Assembly: GCF_030269925.1 (NCBI RefSeq)
Contig: NC_085131.1
Span: 12,137,501 to 12,201,500 of the forward strand
Length of the DNA stretch: 64,000 nucleotides
Reading direction: 5' to 3'
Source: Bombyx mori
Lineage: Eukaryota > Arthropoda > Insecta > Lepidoptera > Bombycidae
The notes beneath the pieces are model-generated. The model saw nothing but the letters and a program-made list of their open reading frames with translations, was not told where the DNA came from and did no database searches. Positions 1-10,985 of the stretch are shown here, piece after piece; the stretch's first letter is position 1, and each line of letters starts with the position of its first letter. Both the position numbers and the translations under genes were made by a program.

Positions 1-180
1 GTTTACCCGGGGGCCGACGGCATCACTCGAGTGGTCGACGTGCGCACCGCCGGCGGTATCCTGCGACGCCCGGCAAAGAAGATCATCGTGCTGCCCACGA
101 TGTCCGCCGCTCACCAGGGAGGATGCAGCGACGTGAACGACGCTGCACGGCGGGAGGATGTTCGCGACGGACATGAATAA
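1..180 (+). CDS. C-terminal end of BEL/Pao-type retrotransposon polyprotein (partial)
   Basis: The first base opens a reading frame of 59 codons ending in TAA at 178-180; its start lies outside the window. The motif YPGADGITRVVDVRTAGG followed by an RRP and a basic-hydrophobic KKIIVLP run is the pattern of the domain after the integrase in BEL/Pao LTR retrotransposons (DUF5641-like), which ends these polyproteins. The GC-rich codons contrast sharply with the AT-rich DNA that follows. The stop codon falls just inside the LTR-like region that begins near 159, an arrangement common in LTR elements. Family assignment rests on motif recall; the rest of gag-pol is not in the window, so intactness cannot be judged. 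Confidence 0.6.
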   Translation, partial: VYPGADGITRVVDVRTAGGILRRPAKKIIVLPTMSAAHQGGCSDVNDAARREDVRDGHE

Positions 181-930
181 ATATAAGATTAGAAGAGATA
201 CTGTTCGCGACGAACATAAAAATCATAGTTGTTCCCGACGGACATTCAGAAAAAATAGAAATAGTTTTAGAATAAGTAAATAGATAGAGAATGTCCGTAA
301 TGAATAAATAAAGGTGTCCGTAAATAGATAGTAAAGGACAGGGGAAATAAATAGTTATGTTAAAAATGGTTGTAACATAAAATAGAGTGTAAACATAGTA
401 AATATATAATAGAAATGTCCGTAATAAATAGATATAGTTAAAAATAGAAATAAGTAACTTGTAAATATTTTGTTTGAAAATAAAGATTGGTCCTCGTGGT
501 CTTTAATTTGGCGTGGGAACGCAGGAGCGAGTCACAATACGGGCAACTAATAGAGCGACTAGGCAAACAATAGGCGAGCGAGGCGGCCGAGAGAACAATG
601 GACGCCCACCGTGCTCGGACTCATAATAGCGCTGGCCGAGTGCGTGTGGGTGACCATAAATAGGGGGCCTACCTCGCTGCAAATTCAGTTCGAGACAGCG
701 AGCCGACGAGTCAAGACCTCTCCAGAAGAAGAGGAGAGAGCCGTCGCACAAGAAGAGACTCGCTCCTACGCCCTGCGCCGGTCAAGCCACGAGGACCGTG
801 TGAACGCCATACTTTGAAGCCTTCGTTATTTTCCTCGAACCAATCCCAGCACCCGTTCCGCGACAGCCACTGCGGCAATACTCGAGCCACCACGTTTCAA
901 CGAGAGTAAGAAGTCTAAAAATCACACGTG
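159..930 (+). mobile_element. Probable LTR following the BEL/Pao polyprotein
   Basis: A purine-rich run (CGGGAGGA) directly precedes TGTTCGCGACGGACAT, as a polypurine tract precedes a 3' LTR. That 16-mer recurs with one or two changes at 202-217 and 230-245, and shorter TGTCCGTA words recur near 292, 314 and 416. An AATAAA lies at 479-484. The right end is uncertain: I place it near 930 because TGGTGGCCGAAACC, which looks like a primer-binding site, follows. Such a site should follow a 5' LTR, not a 3' one, so the boundary or the arrangement is odd. Confidence 0.4.
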
Positions 931-984
931 GTGGCCGAAACCTGAGCGGTGGCCGTCCGGAATAGTTTAATTTGCATCGAATAT

Positions 985-1026
985 ATACGAATGCACCGGA
1001 CATCTTATCCTTTAGGCCACGACGAC
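985..1026 (-). mobile_element. Bm1 SINE, tRNA-like head fragment
   Basis: On the minus strand this reads GTCGTCGTGGCCTAAAGGAT followed by AAGATGTCCGGTGCATTCGT, the 5' tRNA-like head (A-box region) of Bm1. Body and tail are missing. Confidence 0.6.
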
Positions 1027-1294
1027 TTCAGAAAACTGTAGGTATAAAGTCCGCTCTATGATTAGCTTCTAAGTGTAATTTGATACGCTGCAGCCTGGCT
1101 GTGCTCTGAGCCTTGCAAGAGTCCATAGGTACCGGTAATCAGCTACCATCGGGTGGACTGAAAACTCAATAGCAATAAAAATACTGCGGTAACTCAAGGA
1201 TTTTGGGGGTAAAGCCGTACCACAACCAGCCACTTCAATTAGGTAAATAAGATGTGAAGAAAGTGTAAATTGTTATAAATATAAATATAATTAA

Positions 1295-1721
1295 CTAGCA
1301 GCCCGCTCCGGCTCCCCTCGGGTCTTTAACAAAAAAATCAACGATATTTGACGTTGTTATATTTTTTTAAATAAAAGAACACTTATTGCGGTATAACTAT
1401 AATAGTTTAACATATGCTGTTGCGACACTTTTTGTAAATAATAATGTGTTCTACAAAGTCGTAGTACATTAATATATTCTATCATCAATAGTTTTCGCAG
1501 GGCACGCGATGTAAAGAATATTTTAGGTAATTTTTTTACACCTTGGGTTACATTATTGGAGTTTTAGTAAGCATCCCTAATTTTTTTCCAAAAAGATTCT
1601 ATCTCACTCGGAAATAGTGTAGCTTCGAAACAGTGAAAGAATTTTTCAAATCGGTTCAGTAGTTTCGGTGCCTATTCAATACAAACAAACAAATATTTCC
1701 TCTTTATAATGTTAGTATATA
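1295..1721 (-). mobile_element. CTAG-ended Helitron-like element
   Basis: The plus strand begins CTAGCAGCCCGCTCCGGCTC and ends in a TTTCCTCTTTATAATGTTAG block. On the minus strand that is a 5' end close to TATACTAA..TATAAAGAGGAAA and a 3' CTAG end, the form of nonautonomous lepidopteran Helitrons. A close relative lies at 8481-8916. It has no coding capacity. Confidence 0.6.
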
Positions 1722-1722
1722 T

Positions 1723-2483
1723 CAGTGCTTCTCCAAACTATTTTGAAAATAGTCATCAGCTTCACTTTTGATGTTTATTATGCTACTCGAACCATTAAAA
1801 AAAAATTAAGCTTATCTAACCATCTCACATTACTCAAAACAATTGCACGTAAGTAAGCATTTTATAACGAATTTTCGATACGTAAATAAAGACTTCACAT
1901 TTAGCTCACTCTGTTTATCAAGCAAGATGTTAATTAATACAACCTATTTTCTGAACAAATAATCCAGATCGCATATTACTTGTACTTATAACATACCCCT
2001 CGTTACCCGTACCATAGTTTTTTTTGGAAGCGAGTTAGCTGAAAGTCATTGTTAACTCAAAGTATTTGTGGTCGAAAAAATTCCAAGCCTGATTCTATTA
2101 TTAAAAAGAAACAGGCTGTTACATCGCTATCTAGTGATAAGTATTAAAAATAAATAGATTAAAAAAACCGCTGCCAATATTCAGCAGACAATAATAACAG
2201 TAATAATACAGTAACAACAGTAATAATGCAGTAACAATAATAGCCATACGTCACTGGATGACGCTGTATGAAGTCGTATCCCTCAATCACCAAAGGAAGA
2301 CTTTATTATTTCTTCTATTATTTCATTTAACTAACCAACCAATACACTCAATGCTTACAGACAGTCAGTTATTATTCTATCTCCATCTTACCGTGTATCA
2401 ATCATGAAAAGCTGGCCTCGATTCGAGTACTTAGCCTAGCTGAGCTTTTAGTGAAAACCTTCTCATCTTCCACTTCTTCTTTC
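1723..2483. other. AT-rich stretch without a gene
   Basis: No coding signal was seen. A degenerate CAGTAA/TAATAA simple repeat occupies about 2187-2243. The rest appears unique. Confidence 0.5.
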
Positions 2484-2940
2484 TTTTTTTTTCTTTTTTA
2501 TTGCTTAGATAGGTGGACGAGCTCACAGCCCACTTGGTGTTAAGTGGTTACTGGAGCCCATAGACATCCACAACGTAAATGCGCCACCCACCTTGAGATA
2601 CAAGTTCTAAGGTCTCAAGTATAGTTACAACGGCTGCCCCACCCTTCAAACCGAAACGCATTACTGCTTCACGGCAGAAATAGGCAGGGTGGTGGTACCC
2701 ACCCGCGCGGACTCACAAGAGGTCCTACCACCAGTAATTACGCAAATTATAATTTTGCGGTTTTCATTTTTATTACACGATGTTATTCCTTCACCGTGGA
2801 AGTCAATCGTGGACATTAAATTTGTGGAGTACGTATTTCATTAGAAAAATTGGTACCCGTCTGCGGGATTCGAACACCGGTTCGTGTTGAAGCGATCAAC
2901 ACGAATGCACCGGACGTCTTATCTGTTAGGCCACGACGAC
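2484..2940 (-). mobile_element. Bm1 SINE, full length
   Basis: The whole element is present in reverse. It starts with the T-rich complement of the A tail, then TTGCTTAGATAGGTGGACGA, the middle block with CCGAAACGCATTACTGC, the ACCACCAGTAATTACGC junction, and the tRNA-like head ending in the complement of GTCGTCGTGGCC at 2940. The B-box-like GGTTCG region near 2880 is slightly altered. The words ACTTCT on both sides may be remnants of a target-site duplication. Confidence 0.9.
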
Positions 2941-2945
2941 TACTT

Positions 2946-3916
2946 CTAGCAGCAGTATAATTATTACTTTATTTTACTGTCTAGTTTCATTACTTTTTTT
3001 CTAATTTTTATTCTGATTAATGGTCATGAGTTAAGCTTACTAATAACATTTTCAATGTTTTTCATCTTTGAACTCTCGTGGGGCGGTAATATTACCTACC
3101 TTTAGTCTTTTGACCTTCAGCATCATCAAGGGAATCTAAATACAGTCGCGTAAATATAAAATCTGTTCAGTAAGAAGAAAATTATGACTTTTTAGAATTT
3201 ATGTCACAAACATAATATAATCTTTCTTTGAAAAAGAAGTCAGTTTTTACGTAGGATATACATATTGTTAAACAAAACTTACTCTGCAGGAAAGAGATAG
3301 AGCATTCTTTCTCAATCTCCGTCAAAACTTTGTTTAGAACTTTATTAACCACAGTTGTTTCTTTAAAACATATATTCGATTAGAATCTATTCAGAAGGCT
3401 ATTAATTTAGTTAATTATAAGGTAGTTCTACTTTTGTATGTTTCTAATGTTTATATTCAAAACTATAGTCGACGTGAAATTTTGCTATAAACTATTCGAC
3501 TCAAACGTGCCAATGGTAAGAGCCATCCGAATATCGTAGGAAGAAGTTGGCGAATCAATTTGAAAGTTGAGCCGGGCCAGCGTTTTCGGCGCGCAATTTA
3601 CTCCGCTATGTAGGCCGCTTCTGTTTGTGTTGCCTCTTCTGTGACAACAGAAGGTAAAATAACAACTTAAACATACTATTTTTACGTTTATCACCCTGTT
3701 TTTAGGGTTCTCGACACAAACTATACGATCTAACGCGTGATACTTTCAACGTATCAACACGTTGGAATAAATGTGGAATTCAGTAAATAAGGTCAGTCAC
3801 TTAATGATAAAGAAGCTAATAATATAGCAAATAACATATAAGAGCCAACGTAAATATCATTGTCATCAATTAATTCGATCCCAACAATCAAAGAAAACAC
3901 ATTTTAAAGCAAATAC
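2946..3916. other. No recognisable gene
   Basis: AT-rich sequence. A 69-codon frame on the minus strand (3485-3694) has no feature I recognise and may be chance or an old transposon scrap. Confidence 0.4.
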
Positions 3917-4372
3917 TCTTCTACTGAAACCAATGGTTGTTCACCTGTATTGATAGAGATTATTGATCCACCGGTAGTATTAGAAGTTACGCCACCACAG
4001 AAAATACGATTATTGACAGAAGAAAATGCTTCACAATTATTACGTTGATAGACTCATGAATTAAGCAAATGTTCGTTCTGTCACTTTCTGAAATAGAAAA
4101 ATGCAGATGATGAAGTTAATTGCTCTTCTCCTTTAAGTCTACGTCCAAACAGAATCCAAAAAAAAAGTGCAGACAAACAACAAATATTTGGAAGAAATAG
4201 ATACTCTTCAAAAATTTTTAATAATGCCTAGTACTAAACTCGAACGCCAAGAGTTATTGAAAATGTTATGCCAACCCCATTCAAAACAATACCTATGCCT
4301 TTCAAGAACGCATTTTTTTTTTCGAAAAACCGAGAATAATTCCAAAACCAAAGAAGGTTAGAGAATAACAAA
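3917..4372 (+). pseudogene. Decayed coding remnant, possibly the C-terminal part of a pogo-like DDE transposase
   Basis: From about 3917 one frame reads SSTETNGCSPVLIEIIDPP, then VVLEVTPPQK and LLTEEN, and stops near 4049. A second frame at 4167-4361 (64 codons) contains NKYLEEIDTLQKFLIMPSTK and LERQELLKML, and a lysine-rich tail follows. Proline-rich linkers of the IIEIDPP/TPP type next to lysine-rich tails occur in the C-termini of pogo/Tigger-type transposases, which is why I suggest that origin. Stops and frameshifts break it. The assignment is inference from composition and short motifs only; it could be an old host-gene exon. Confidence 0.25.
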
Positions 4373-5778
4373 GAAAAAGAAAAACTTAAACAAAATTAAA
4401 TGATAAAATGCGAGGCATTAGAAAAGATAAAACAAAAAGAAAATAATAAAAGAAACACAGACTAAACAGAAAAAAGAAGAATCAATAAAAAATGTGTAAT
4501 GAAGATATTAAAAAATGTTGTGGAGATGCATCACGTCAACACCATAGATAGTAGCAATATTTCAATCCAAAACCCTTCTGGCAGACAATTTTTTTTTAAA
4601 AAAGAAATGTCATAAAAAGAAACATAGACTCAACAGCAATACAAAATTTTAATTCCATTTTTGACGAAAAAATTTTTTTGCCTTTAGGAATATTTACATA
4701 CATACCTATGCTTATTTTTCTTTCTCACTTTCAAATAGTGCGAAATATCTCTGTTATAGAGATAGATGATCTTACCTAAGTAACTATACTGGTGGATTTC
4801 AAGCAACATTTTTTTATTTATGTATAATATTTAATGTAGGTGGTGGTGCTGTTTTATTGTGCGGTAGAACAGCTTTTTCCCCACTCACTCCCACCACTAA
4901 TTTGTAGCTAGGATGCACAGCAACGACACGAAGACTGACCGATGAGTTTCAGATATCTCCAGGGAAAGGTAAATTTTCTCAGGGTTAGGCCACGTACTTA
5001 ATTAGAAGACTAAATAAGGTGTAGGGATATAGATTCCATAGGGAAATAAATCTGATCTCGTAAAGTAAGATATAATTAAATGGCACTACACTAGAAATTA
5101 AGAAGTTTTACATTTGAGATATATGTATAATATACATAACTATAGAACGTGACTTACGTTATGAGCTGCCATGTCGCTTATAGTGCCGATAATAATAAAT
5201 TTTAAGGACTGGCTGGGTGAAAATTAAAAAGTCCACGTTTTTTCCATTCACCTGCGGAACCCTAAAATGAAACAAAATGAAATTTAATTACGAAGACTGA
5301 CTTATTCAAAATCATTCGAGATTTAATCTAACATTCTGTCCTAAACTTTCGGACCTCGAAACTCGAAGATAACAACGAGAGATGGTCCCCCCGAAACTTA
5401 ATTCTGTTTATTAAAATTCATTCTCGCTCCTTTTAACAATGTTTTTAATTAGTGAGCTCGACTCGGAACGGAAAATTAAAAGTTTATAGACCGCCTTTTT
5501 TTTCGTGAACGTTACAGCTATCATCACGCTGCAATCAAATCTTGGCTTCATTAAGAGTTGTTTAACGTAAAATTTTATGTGGACATTAAATATATAGTTT
5601 TGAGAGCGCCGCAGACCGTAATTTTTGCGTAAAATACATGCTGAATTGAAATCAAATATTATTAACGTGTAATAAACGGGAATAACAATAAGAATGACGT
5701 TCGAAAAGTTAAATTTAAGTCTTGCTTGCTGCACTGCACGCAATGGACGTCGAAAAAGCAGACAGTTTAGCTGTTTTA
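4373..5778. other. A-rich and AT-rich stretch, no gene
   Basis: About 4373-4660 is very A-rich on the plus strand and may be the degraded downstream part of the preceding remnant. The rest shows no recognisable feature. A 143-codon minus frame (5411-5842) starts antisense inside a LINE 3' end and is not convincing. Confidence 0.4.
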
Positions 5779-5893
5779 GGCAGCGGCTTGGCTCTGCCTC
5801 TGGCATTGCTGTAGTCCATGGGCGATGGTCACCACTCACCACCAGGTGCGCCGTATGCTCGTCTGCCTACAAGGGCAATAAAAAAAATAAAAA
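5779..5893 (+). mobile_element. LINE 3'-end fragment (jockey/CR1-type, with A tail)
   Basis: GGCAGCGGCTTGGCTCTGCC is followed by GGCATTGCTGTAGTCCATGG, a CACTCACCA block, GCTCGTCTGCCTACAAGG and GCAATAAAAAAAATAAAAA. The same 3' end follows reverse-transcriptase codons at 12349-12690, which identifies it as a non-LTR retrotransposon 3' end. Confidence 0.7.
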
Positions 5894-6226
5894 AATTGAG
5901 CGCTTAGAAGCCACGGAGAATCTCCGGGAAACATATGCCAGTTAGTTTCGCTTTACATCGCGTGCTTTCTGAAAACAACCCTTATAAATTTGCTGCTGGT
6001 AAAGTGGCCGGGCATAACTTTTTATTGTTGCACGAGAGAAAGCTATTTGATAACATGTCTGAATAGAATAAAAATAGAGCTTCAGGTAGTCATCGGACCT
6101 TAATATCCTCACTTTGCCTATGAAAGCTCTGGCTAATGGCTGTACAGTACATCGCATGCCTGCACAGGTGGATTCCATCATCAGGACTTTTTCTGACACA
6201 AAGTACGTATTCTGGTACAGTACAGT
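5894..6226. other. No recognisable gene
   Basis: No family, motif or long frame was recognised here. Confidence 0.3.
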
Positions 6227-6420
6227 TGCTTTTGTGGCGGGTAGCCATCATACAACGCAAGATAATTGACAGATGCCTGAATCTCGCTTACGACATTTTC
6301 AAGATAAAGCGCATATATACAAGTTCCGAACAACAACATTCGGACCGTCGGTCTACCGAGCAATATCAGCCGCTCGGTGGAAGATCTTCCCTTTGTCGTA
6401 TATTCCTACAGCTACAATTA
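6227..6420. repeat. Dispersed repeat of unknown class, copy 1
   Basis: The core GAATCTCGCTTACGACA..TTTCAAGATAA, with GTTCCGAACAA and ATTCGGACCGTCGG, recurs in order at 55945-56150. A shorter relative lies at about 32935-32980. Both strands are open over much of the repeat, and the minus reading YLENVVSEIQASVNYLALY resembles YLEIVVSEIHESVKYLVLY in the second copy. The class is not recognised. Confidence 0.5.
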
Positions 6421-7218
6421 AAATTATTTTTTGTTTGTCTCGTGTATTGACAGTAGCTCTCATGTGATGAGTATTAGGTAGCCTATGAAAATACGCATTG
6501 AAACTAAACAAAAGCATAGTGATAGTGAATGAAATAATACTTACTGTGGAGTCTTTGAACGAGTGCTTGTACTGTGTCGACTAATAGTGAGCCTCAAGGT
6601 TGGACAGAACGTTAACAATGGACACGAAAATTCGAGTACCCTACGAGTTAATTTAGGGAAACCAATTTTCTTTTTCCGGTATTTCGTTTTGCCCTAAAAA
6701 TTTTCGTCACTGAACTTTGACCGGCTTGGTACATATACAGGATGTTGTTTAGACGTTTTTCTACAGGGTGTATTGGTTTAATGATTTTTCTACAGGGTGT
6801 AATGATTTTGTTCCCGTAACGAAACTAAGATGGGCCGATGTGGTGGGGATTCCTTATATTACAGTAAATAATAAATATATTTATAAATTACTTTTATATT
6901 TTTATATATTACTTTTTAATTCATCACTATATCATATTTATACTGTGATACAGTTTACAATTATTATCTTAATGATCTTTATCTTTTAAATTATATCCTG
7001 TTGCTCCCTCTTTAATACATTGATAATAACTTATTAATTAGCTATATGATGATAGTAATGATGATAATTATAATTCCGTTTTTATACAAGTTTTTGTTTT
7101 GTTAACGGTACATATTTTGTATTGTATGTACGAGTCTTATCTGTGTACAAACTGTACATGTAAAATTGATTCTTCTGACTAAATCATTCATCAATGCAGA
7201 GCCCAAGTCAGACGTCAG
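6421..7218. other. No gene; short direct duplication at 6757-6810
   Basis: TTTTTCTACAGGGTGTA occurs twice close together (near 6757 and 6785). The rest is AT-rich and unremarkable. Confidence 0.4.
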
Positions 7219-7322
7219 TAAGGCAGACGAGTATAAGGCCCACCTGACGGTGAGCGGTTACCGTCATTCATGTACATCAGCAATGCTACGAGCTCAGCCA
7301 AGCTACTGGCCTACATCCAGTA
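7219..7322 (-). mobile_element. Degenerate LINE 3'-end fragment
   Basis: AAGGCAGACGAGTATAAGGC and CACCTGACGGTGAGCGGTTA correspond to the reverse of the LINE 3' end at 5779-5893. The copy is diverged and has no tail. Confidence 0.5.
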
Positions 7323-7381
7323 CTGTTTACAAATCTCTTTTTTTTATTTTTCGTACCCAAGCTGATAGATAGCCTAAGAGG

Positions 7382-7556
7382 TTTTTTTTATTGCTTATTT
7401 AGGTGGACGAGCTCAGAGCCCACCTGGTGTTAAGTGGTTACTGGAGCCCATAGACATCTACAACGTAAATGCGCCACACACCTTGAGATATGAGTTCTAA
7501 GGTCTCAGTATAGTTACAACGGCTGCCCAGCTTCAAACCGAAACCTATTTCAGCAT
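7382..7556 (-). mobile_element. Bm1 SINE, truncated
   Basis: T-run, TTGCTTATTTAGGTGGACGA and the body to CAAACCGAAACC; the 5' half is absent. Confidence 0.85.
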
Positions 7557-7938
7557 TGGTCCGATTTAAAAAAAAAAAATATTTCAGTGTTAGATAGCCC
7601 ATTTATTGAGGAAGGCTGTATAACATCACGGTAAGACCAATACAAGCGGAGCATAAATAATGTTGATGAACAAAGAAAAGAAAAAAGAATTATCAGAATC
7701 GGTTCAAGCATTTTCCAGAAATCGGTGATCATACATAGATAAAAAAAACATGGTCGAATCGATAACTTCCTCTTTTGAAGTTGGCTTAAAAAGCGTGATT
7801 TTGGTACCTTACATAGCTCCTTGACATTATATTATTCAAAAATATTTTTCTATTTCTAAGTGAATGAAGAGGCAGGTAAAATTTAGCGTTATGCCAATGT
7901 AACTATTCCACGCGGACGAAGTCGTGGGCAAAAGCTAG
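7557..7938 (+). mobile_element. Helitron-like element or two abutting repeats ending in CTAG
   Basis: CATCACGGTAAGACCAATAC, GCATTTTCCAGAAATCGGTG and TGATAACTTCCTCTTTTGA-like words are familiar from a common lepidopteran dispersed repeat. The segment ends CGCGGACGAAGTCGTGGGCA then AAAGCTAG, the standard 3' end of one Helitron family. Whether this is one element or two is unclear. Confidence 0.5.
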
Positions 7939-8480
7939 TAACTTATCAAGTTAATGGGTTGACTTCATTCTCTGTGTACTACTTGCTCAATAATTGTTAT
8001 TAACTAGTTTACTATTCGCGTAGATTGAACGCTTCGTAATTAAACTCTATTCATTGCTTCGAGCACTTAAACTTAACTTCAAGTTTCCGCCTTTAAAATA
8101 CATGGTCATGATAATTGTCTAAGACTAGACTAGAGGACTAGGAAAGACAGAAAAAAAACGATGACACTAGAGACTTCGTTTTTTCTGTCAATTTAAATAT
8201 TGGTACTGAAATGCGATAGGGATATCGATATGTATTTATAAAAATGTATAAAAATTATGTTCAGAAAGTTAGTCAATGTTGTGCCCTTAATAAGCCCGTA
8301 GGGTCAAAGCGATTAATTGGCGTCGCTTTTAAGCGAGTGCAATCGCGATATCGCCTCAAACGGTGTGAAATATAGCGGGAGTTTATTTAGTGAGCAATCG
8401 AGATATTTGAGTTTTTAACAAAATATCGTTGAGCGGGTCATGTTTCTTTCATTATCTGATGTTATAGAATTATTTAAGAC
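7939..8480. other. No recognisable gene
   Basis: AT-rich with a few GC-richer patches near 8300-8360. No repeat or coding match was recognised. Confidence 0.3.
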
Positions 8481-8916
8481 AAGCGGCCCGCTCCGGCTCC
8501 TCTCGGGACTTTAACAAAAATTTCAACGATATTTGACGTTGTTTTATTTTTTTAAATAAAATAAAACTTATTGCGGCAGAACTATAATAGTTAGACATAT
8601 GCTTTTGCGACACTTTTTGTAAAGAATAATGTGTTCTACAAAGTCGTAATACATTATTTTATTCTATCATCAATAGTTTTCGCAGGGCACGCGATGTAAA
8701 TAATATTTTAGGTAATTTTTTTACAACTTGGCTTACGTTATTGGAGTTTTAATAAGGATTCCTAGTTTTTTTTCATAAATTGTTATGGCCTATGTCACTC
8801 GGGAATAGTGTAGCTTCAAAACAGTGAAAGAATTTTTCAAATCGATTCAGTAGTTTCAAAGCCTATTCAATACAAACAAACAAACAAATCTTTCCTCTTT
8901 ATTATATTACTATAGA
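8481..8916 (-). mobile_element. CTAG-type Helitron-like element, second copy
   Basis: Near-parallel to 1295-1721: GCGGCCCGCTCCGGCTCC, the TTCAACGATATTTGACGTTG block, GTGTTCTACAAAGTCGTA and a TTTCCTCTTTATTATATTA end. The CTAG terminus itself has mutated. Confidence 0.6.
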
Positions 8917-8959
8917 TAGTAGATGACACAAATTAAATGCCCTCGACATAAGGTTGAAG

Positions 8960-9116
8960 TTTCAATGACATGCAATAGTGTCCTCGTATATCAGAGTGTG
9001 TGTACTCGTTTGAAGCAATGTAACTATGCCAGTGTTCGAACCTCGCAGTGACAAATTTTTGGAACGAAGCTCCTTACGGGACGATGCGGAGGAGTACCCT
9101 AACCGGGAAAAAACGC
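8960..9116 (+). mobile_element. tRNA-headed SINE with a non-Bm1 body
   Basis: A B-box-like GTGTTCGAACCTCGCAG is followed by TTTTTGGAACGAAGCTCCTT, not by the Bm1 body. The same head-to-body join, diverged, occurs at 28912-29100. Confidence 0.4.
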
Positions 9117-9138
9117 CCGTAACGTAAGATTTTTATTA

Positions 9139-9232
9139 GTAATGCACGCAGTGTACTACTTAACTTTGTAATAACGTACAAATTGGTAATACACACCGTG
9201 TACGACTTAACTTTGTAATAATGTACAAAAAA
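9139..9232. repeat. 47-bp tandem duplication
   Basis: GTAATGCACGCAGTGTAC then ACTTAACTTTGTAATAACGT is repeated with a few substitutions exactly 47 bases later, starting at 9186. Confidence 0.8.
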
Positions 9233-9525
9233 TAACATATTTTTTTATCATTCATTGACAACGATCTCAGAGCGTTCGTTTGCGCAATACATTAACTCTT
9301 ATGCAAACAACCGTGAATGAAGTGTACCACAATAAGTTCGCACGTTACCGAACGACCATGGGTTGTTGCGAAACCTCCAGTTTTATTTTCTTTATACCTC
9401 GAATAGAACTTAAAATTAATATTTTTATAATAAGGAACTTCGTTCATATCCGGTGTCCCACGACACCACACATCTTTTTTTTGAAGAAATATTTATTTAT
9501 CACCTGTTCGTGACGGACCGACAAA

Positions 9526-9781
9526 ATGAAGGAATAACATTTTTACTGGTGGTAGAACCTCTTGGGAGTCCGCACGGGTAGGTACCACCGCCCCGCCTAT
9601 TTCCGCCGTGAAGCAGTAATGCGTTTCTGTTCGAAGGGTGGGGTAGCCGTTGTAACTATACTGAGACCTTAGAACTTATATCTCGAGGTGGGTGGCGCAT
9701 TTACGTTGTAGACGTCTATGGGTTCCAGTAACCACTTAACATCAGGTGGGCTGTGAACTCGTCCAAGCAATAAAAAAAAAC
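9526..9781 (+). mobile_element. Bm1 SINE, 5'-truncated with internal deletion
   Basis: TGAAGGAATAACAT joins directly to TTACTGGTGGTAGAACCTCT; the body then runs to GTCCAAGCAATAAAAAAAAA. The A-rich stretch normally between the first two words is lost. Confidence 0.85.
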
Positions 9782-10183
9782 ACATAGTGTAATAAATATC
9801 GAGCAAACAATTTACACAGTTAGCGGTAGTGGGATGTATTGTAAGCATCACTACCGCTTCCAAATATAATGACTTCTAAAATATTGTTATGTCTGTAATA
9901 GTAACGCCATCTACCGTTACATAGCAAAATCGGATATCGAAACAACTGGAATACCTCTTGAATGTTCTGGAACATTGTAAACATAGTCGAAACAACAATT
10001 AAAGCGTGGCATAGACGACATGAAAGCGGTTATATTTGGTGAGAAAAAGAGGAGTGAATTGGTATAGTGAAGTCTTTGTTAATTTTCGTAATAAATAATT
10101 AATATTTCGGTGAAGATTTTTATTTATCTTGGGTAAACTGGTAAGAATATTTATGAGCTTCATATAAAGTGTCATATAATATT
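9782..10183. other. No recognisable gene
   Basis: AT-rich. ACGCCATCTACCGTTACAT near 9904 resembles an insect dispersed repeat word seen again at 22.2 and 55.1 kb. Confidence 0.3.
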
Positions 10184-10556
10184 AAGCTATTGCATCACTT
10201 TTATCGCGGGCTTTGAGCGCGGTGACCGAATCAAGAAATTCCGTAACGAAAATAAAACCTAACACTCCCCACTCTGCCTAGCATGTAGCTCGCGTTCAAC
10301 ACATTCACGCATTGCGCTTGTGTAGTGTTTGTGAATAAGCGCGCGGCATGACGTCGCACTGCATGCGCATTATGAAAAGTCTGCCCATCTCTCTCTCGCG
10401 CGGTCTAGCTTATGAGTGTGAAGGGGACAGTTAATGTTTTGTTTTTGTTAATGTTTATAAATATAGCGCGGTCTTCTTTTATTATTGTTCTAATATGAAA
10501 TTATTATTGTCTAATTATAATTGCATAAGTTGATAAAAAATGCTATGCAATAGCTT
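10184..10556. mobile_element. MITE with AAGCTATTGCAT terminal inverted repeats, copy 1
   Basis: It begins AAGCTATTGCAT and ends ATGCAATAGCTT, an inverted terminal repeat. The interior (GCGGGCTTTGAGCGCGGTGA, CACTGCATGCGCAT, CATCTCTCTCTCGCG) matches 16591-16949 in order. There is no coding capacity. The autonomous family is unknown to me. Confidence 0.8.
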
Positions 10557-10940
10557 TACCACACACACGTGTTTTTTTTTTTAATATGTCTTTGAATCTC
10601 ATAGCTTGCTGTGGCAATTTTGCTTCTACATCACTAAGTTATAAAAAGAAATCGAGCGATCCCGAGAATACTCGCACCGCTTACTGCGAAATCGGCAACT
10701 ACCGACAATTAAGTGTTGAAACTCAATTACATAAAGTTTGAAGAAAACGGCGTCTCATTCACGCTTCGAGCGGTAACCATAAAGTGGTTTAATGGGGGAA
10801 AATATCGACTTTATAGCCGTTGCGGAATTGCTTAACAACCCTTGCTATTTATGGGATAAGTGCATCCAAACAATTTGTTGTTCGGTTAACATGTGTGAAC
10901 GAACACGGTATGAGCAGATGAGACCTAGTTGAATTCACCT
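10557..10940. other. No recognisable gene
   Basis: Nothing clear beyond a CA/T-run next to the MITE. Confidence 0.3.
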
Positions 10941-10985
10941 CTGCATTTTGAAATTATTTATCTAATTAATAATTTCAAAATGCAG
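10941..10985. repeat. Perfect 18-bp inverted repeat (hairpin)
   Basis: CTGCATTTTGAAATTATT (10941-10958) is the exact reverse complement of 10968-10985, with a 9-base loop. It lies immediately upstream of a LINE 3' end. Confidence 0.85.

Noticed and set aside
5411..5842. Minus frame of 143 codons
   Set aside because: It begins antisense inside a LINE 3' end and has AT-biased composition with no motif.
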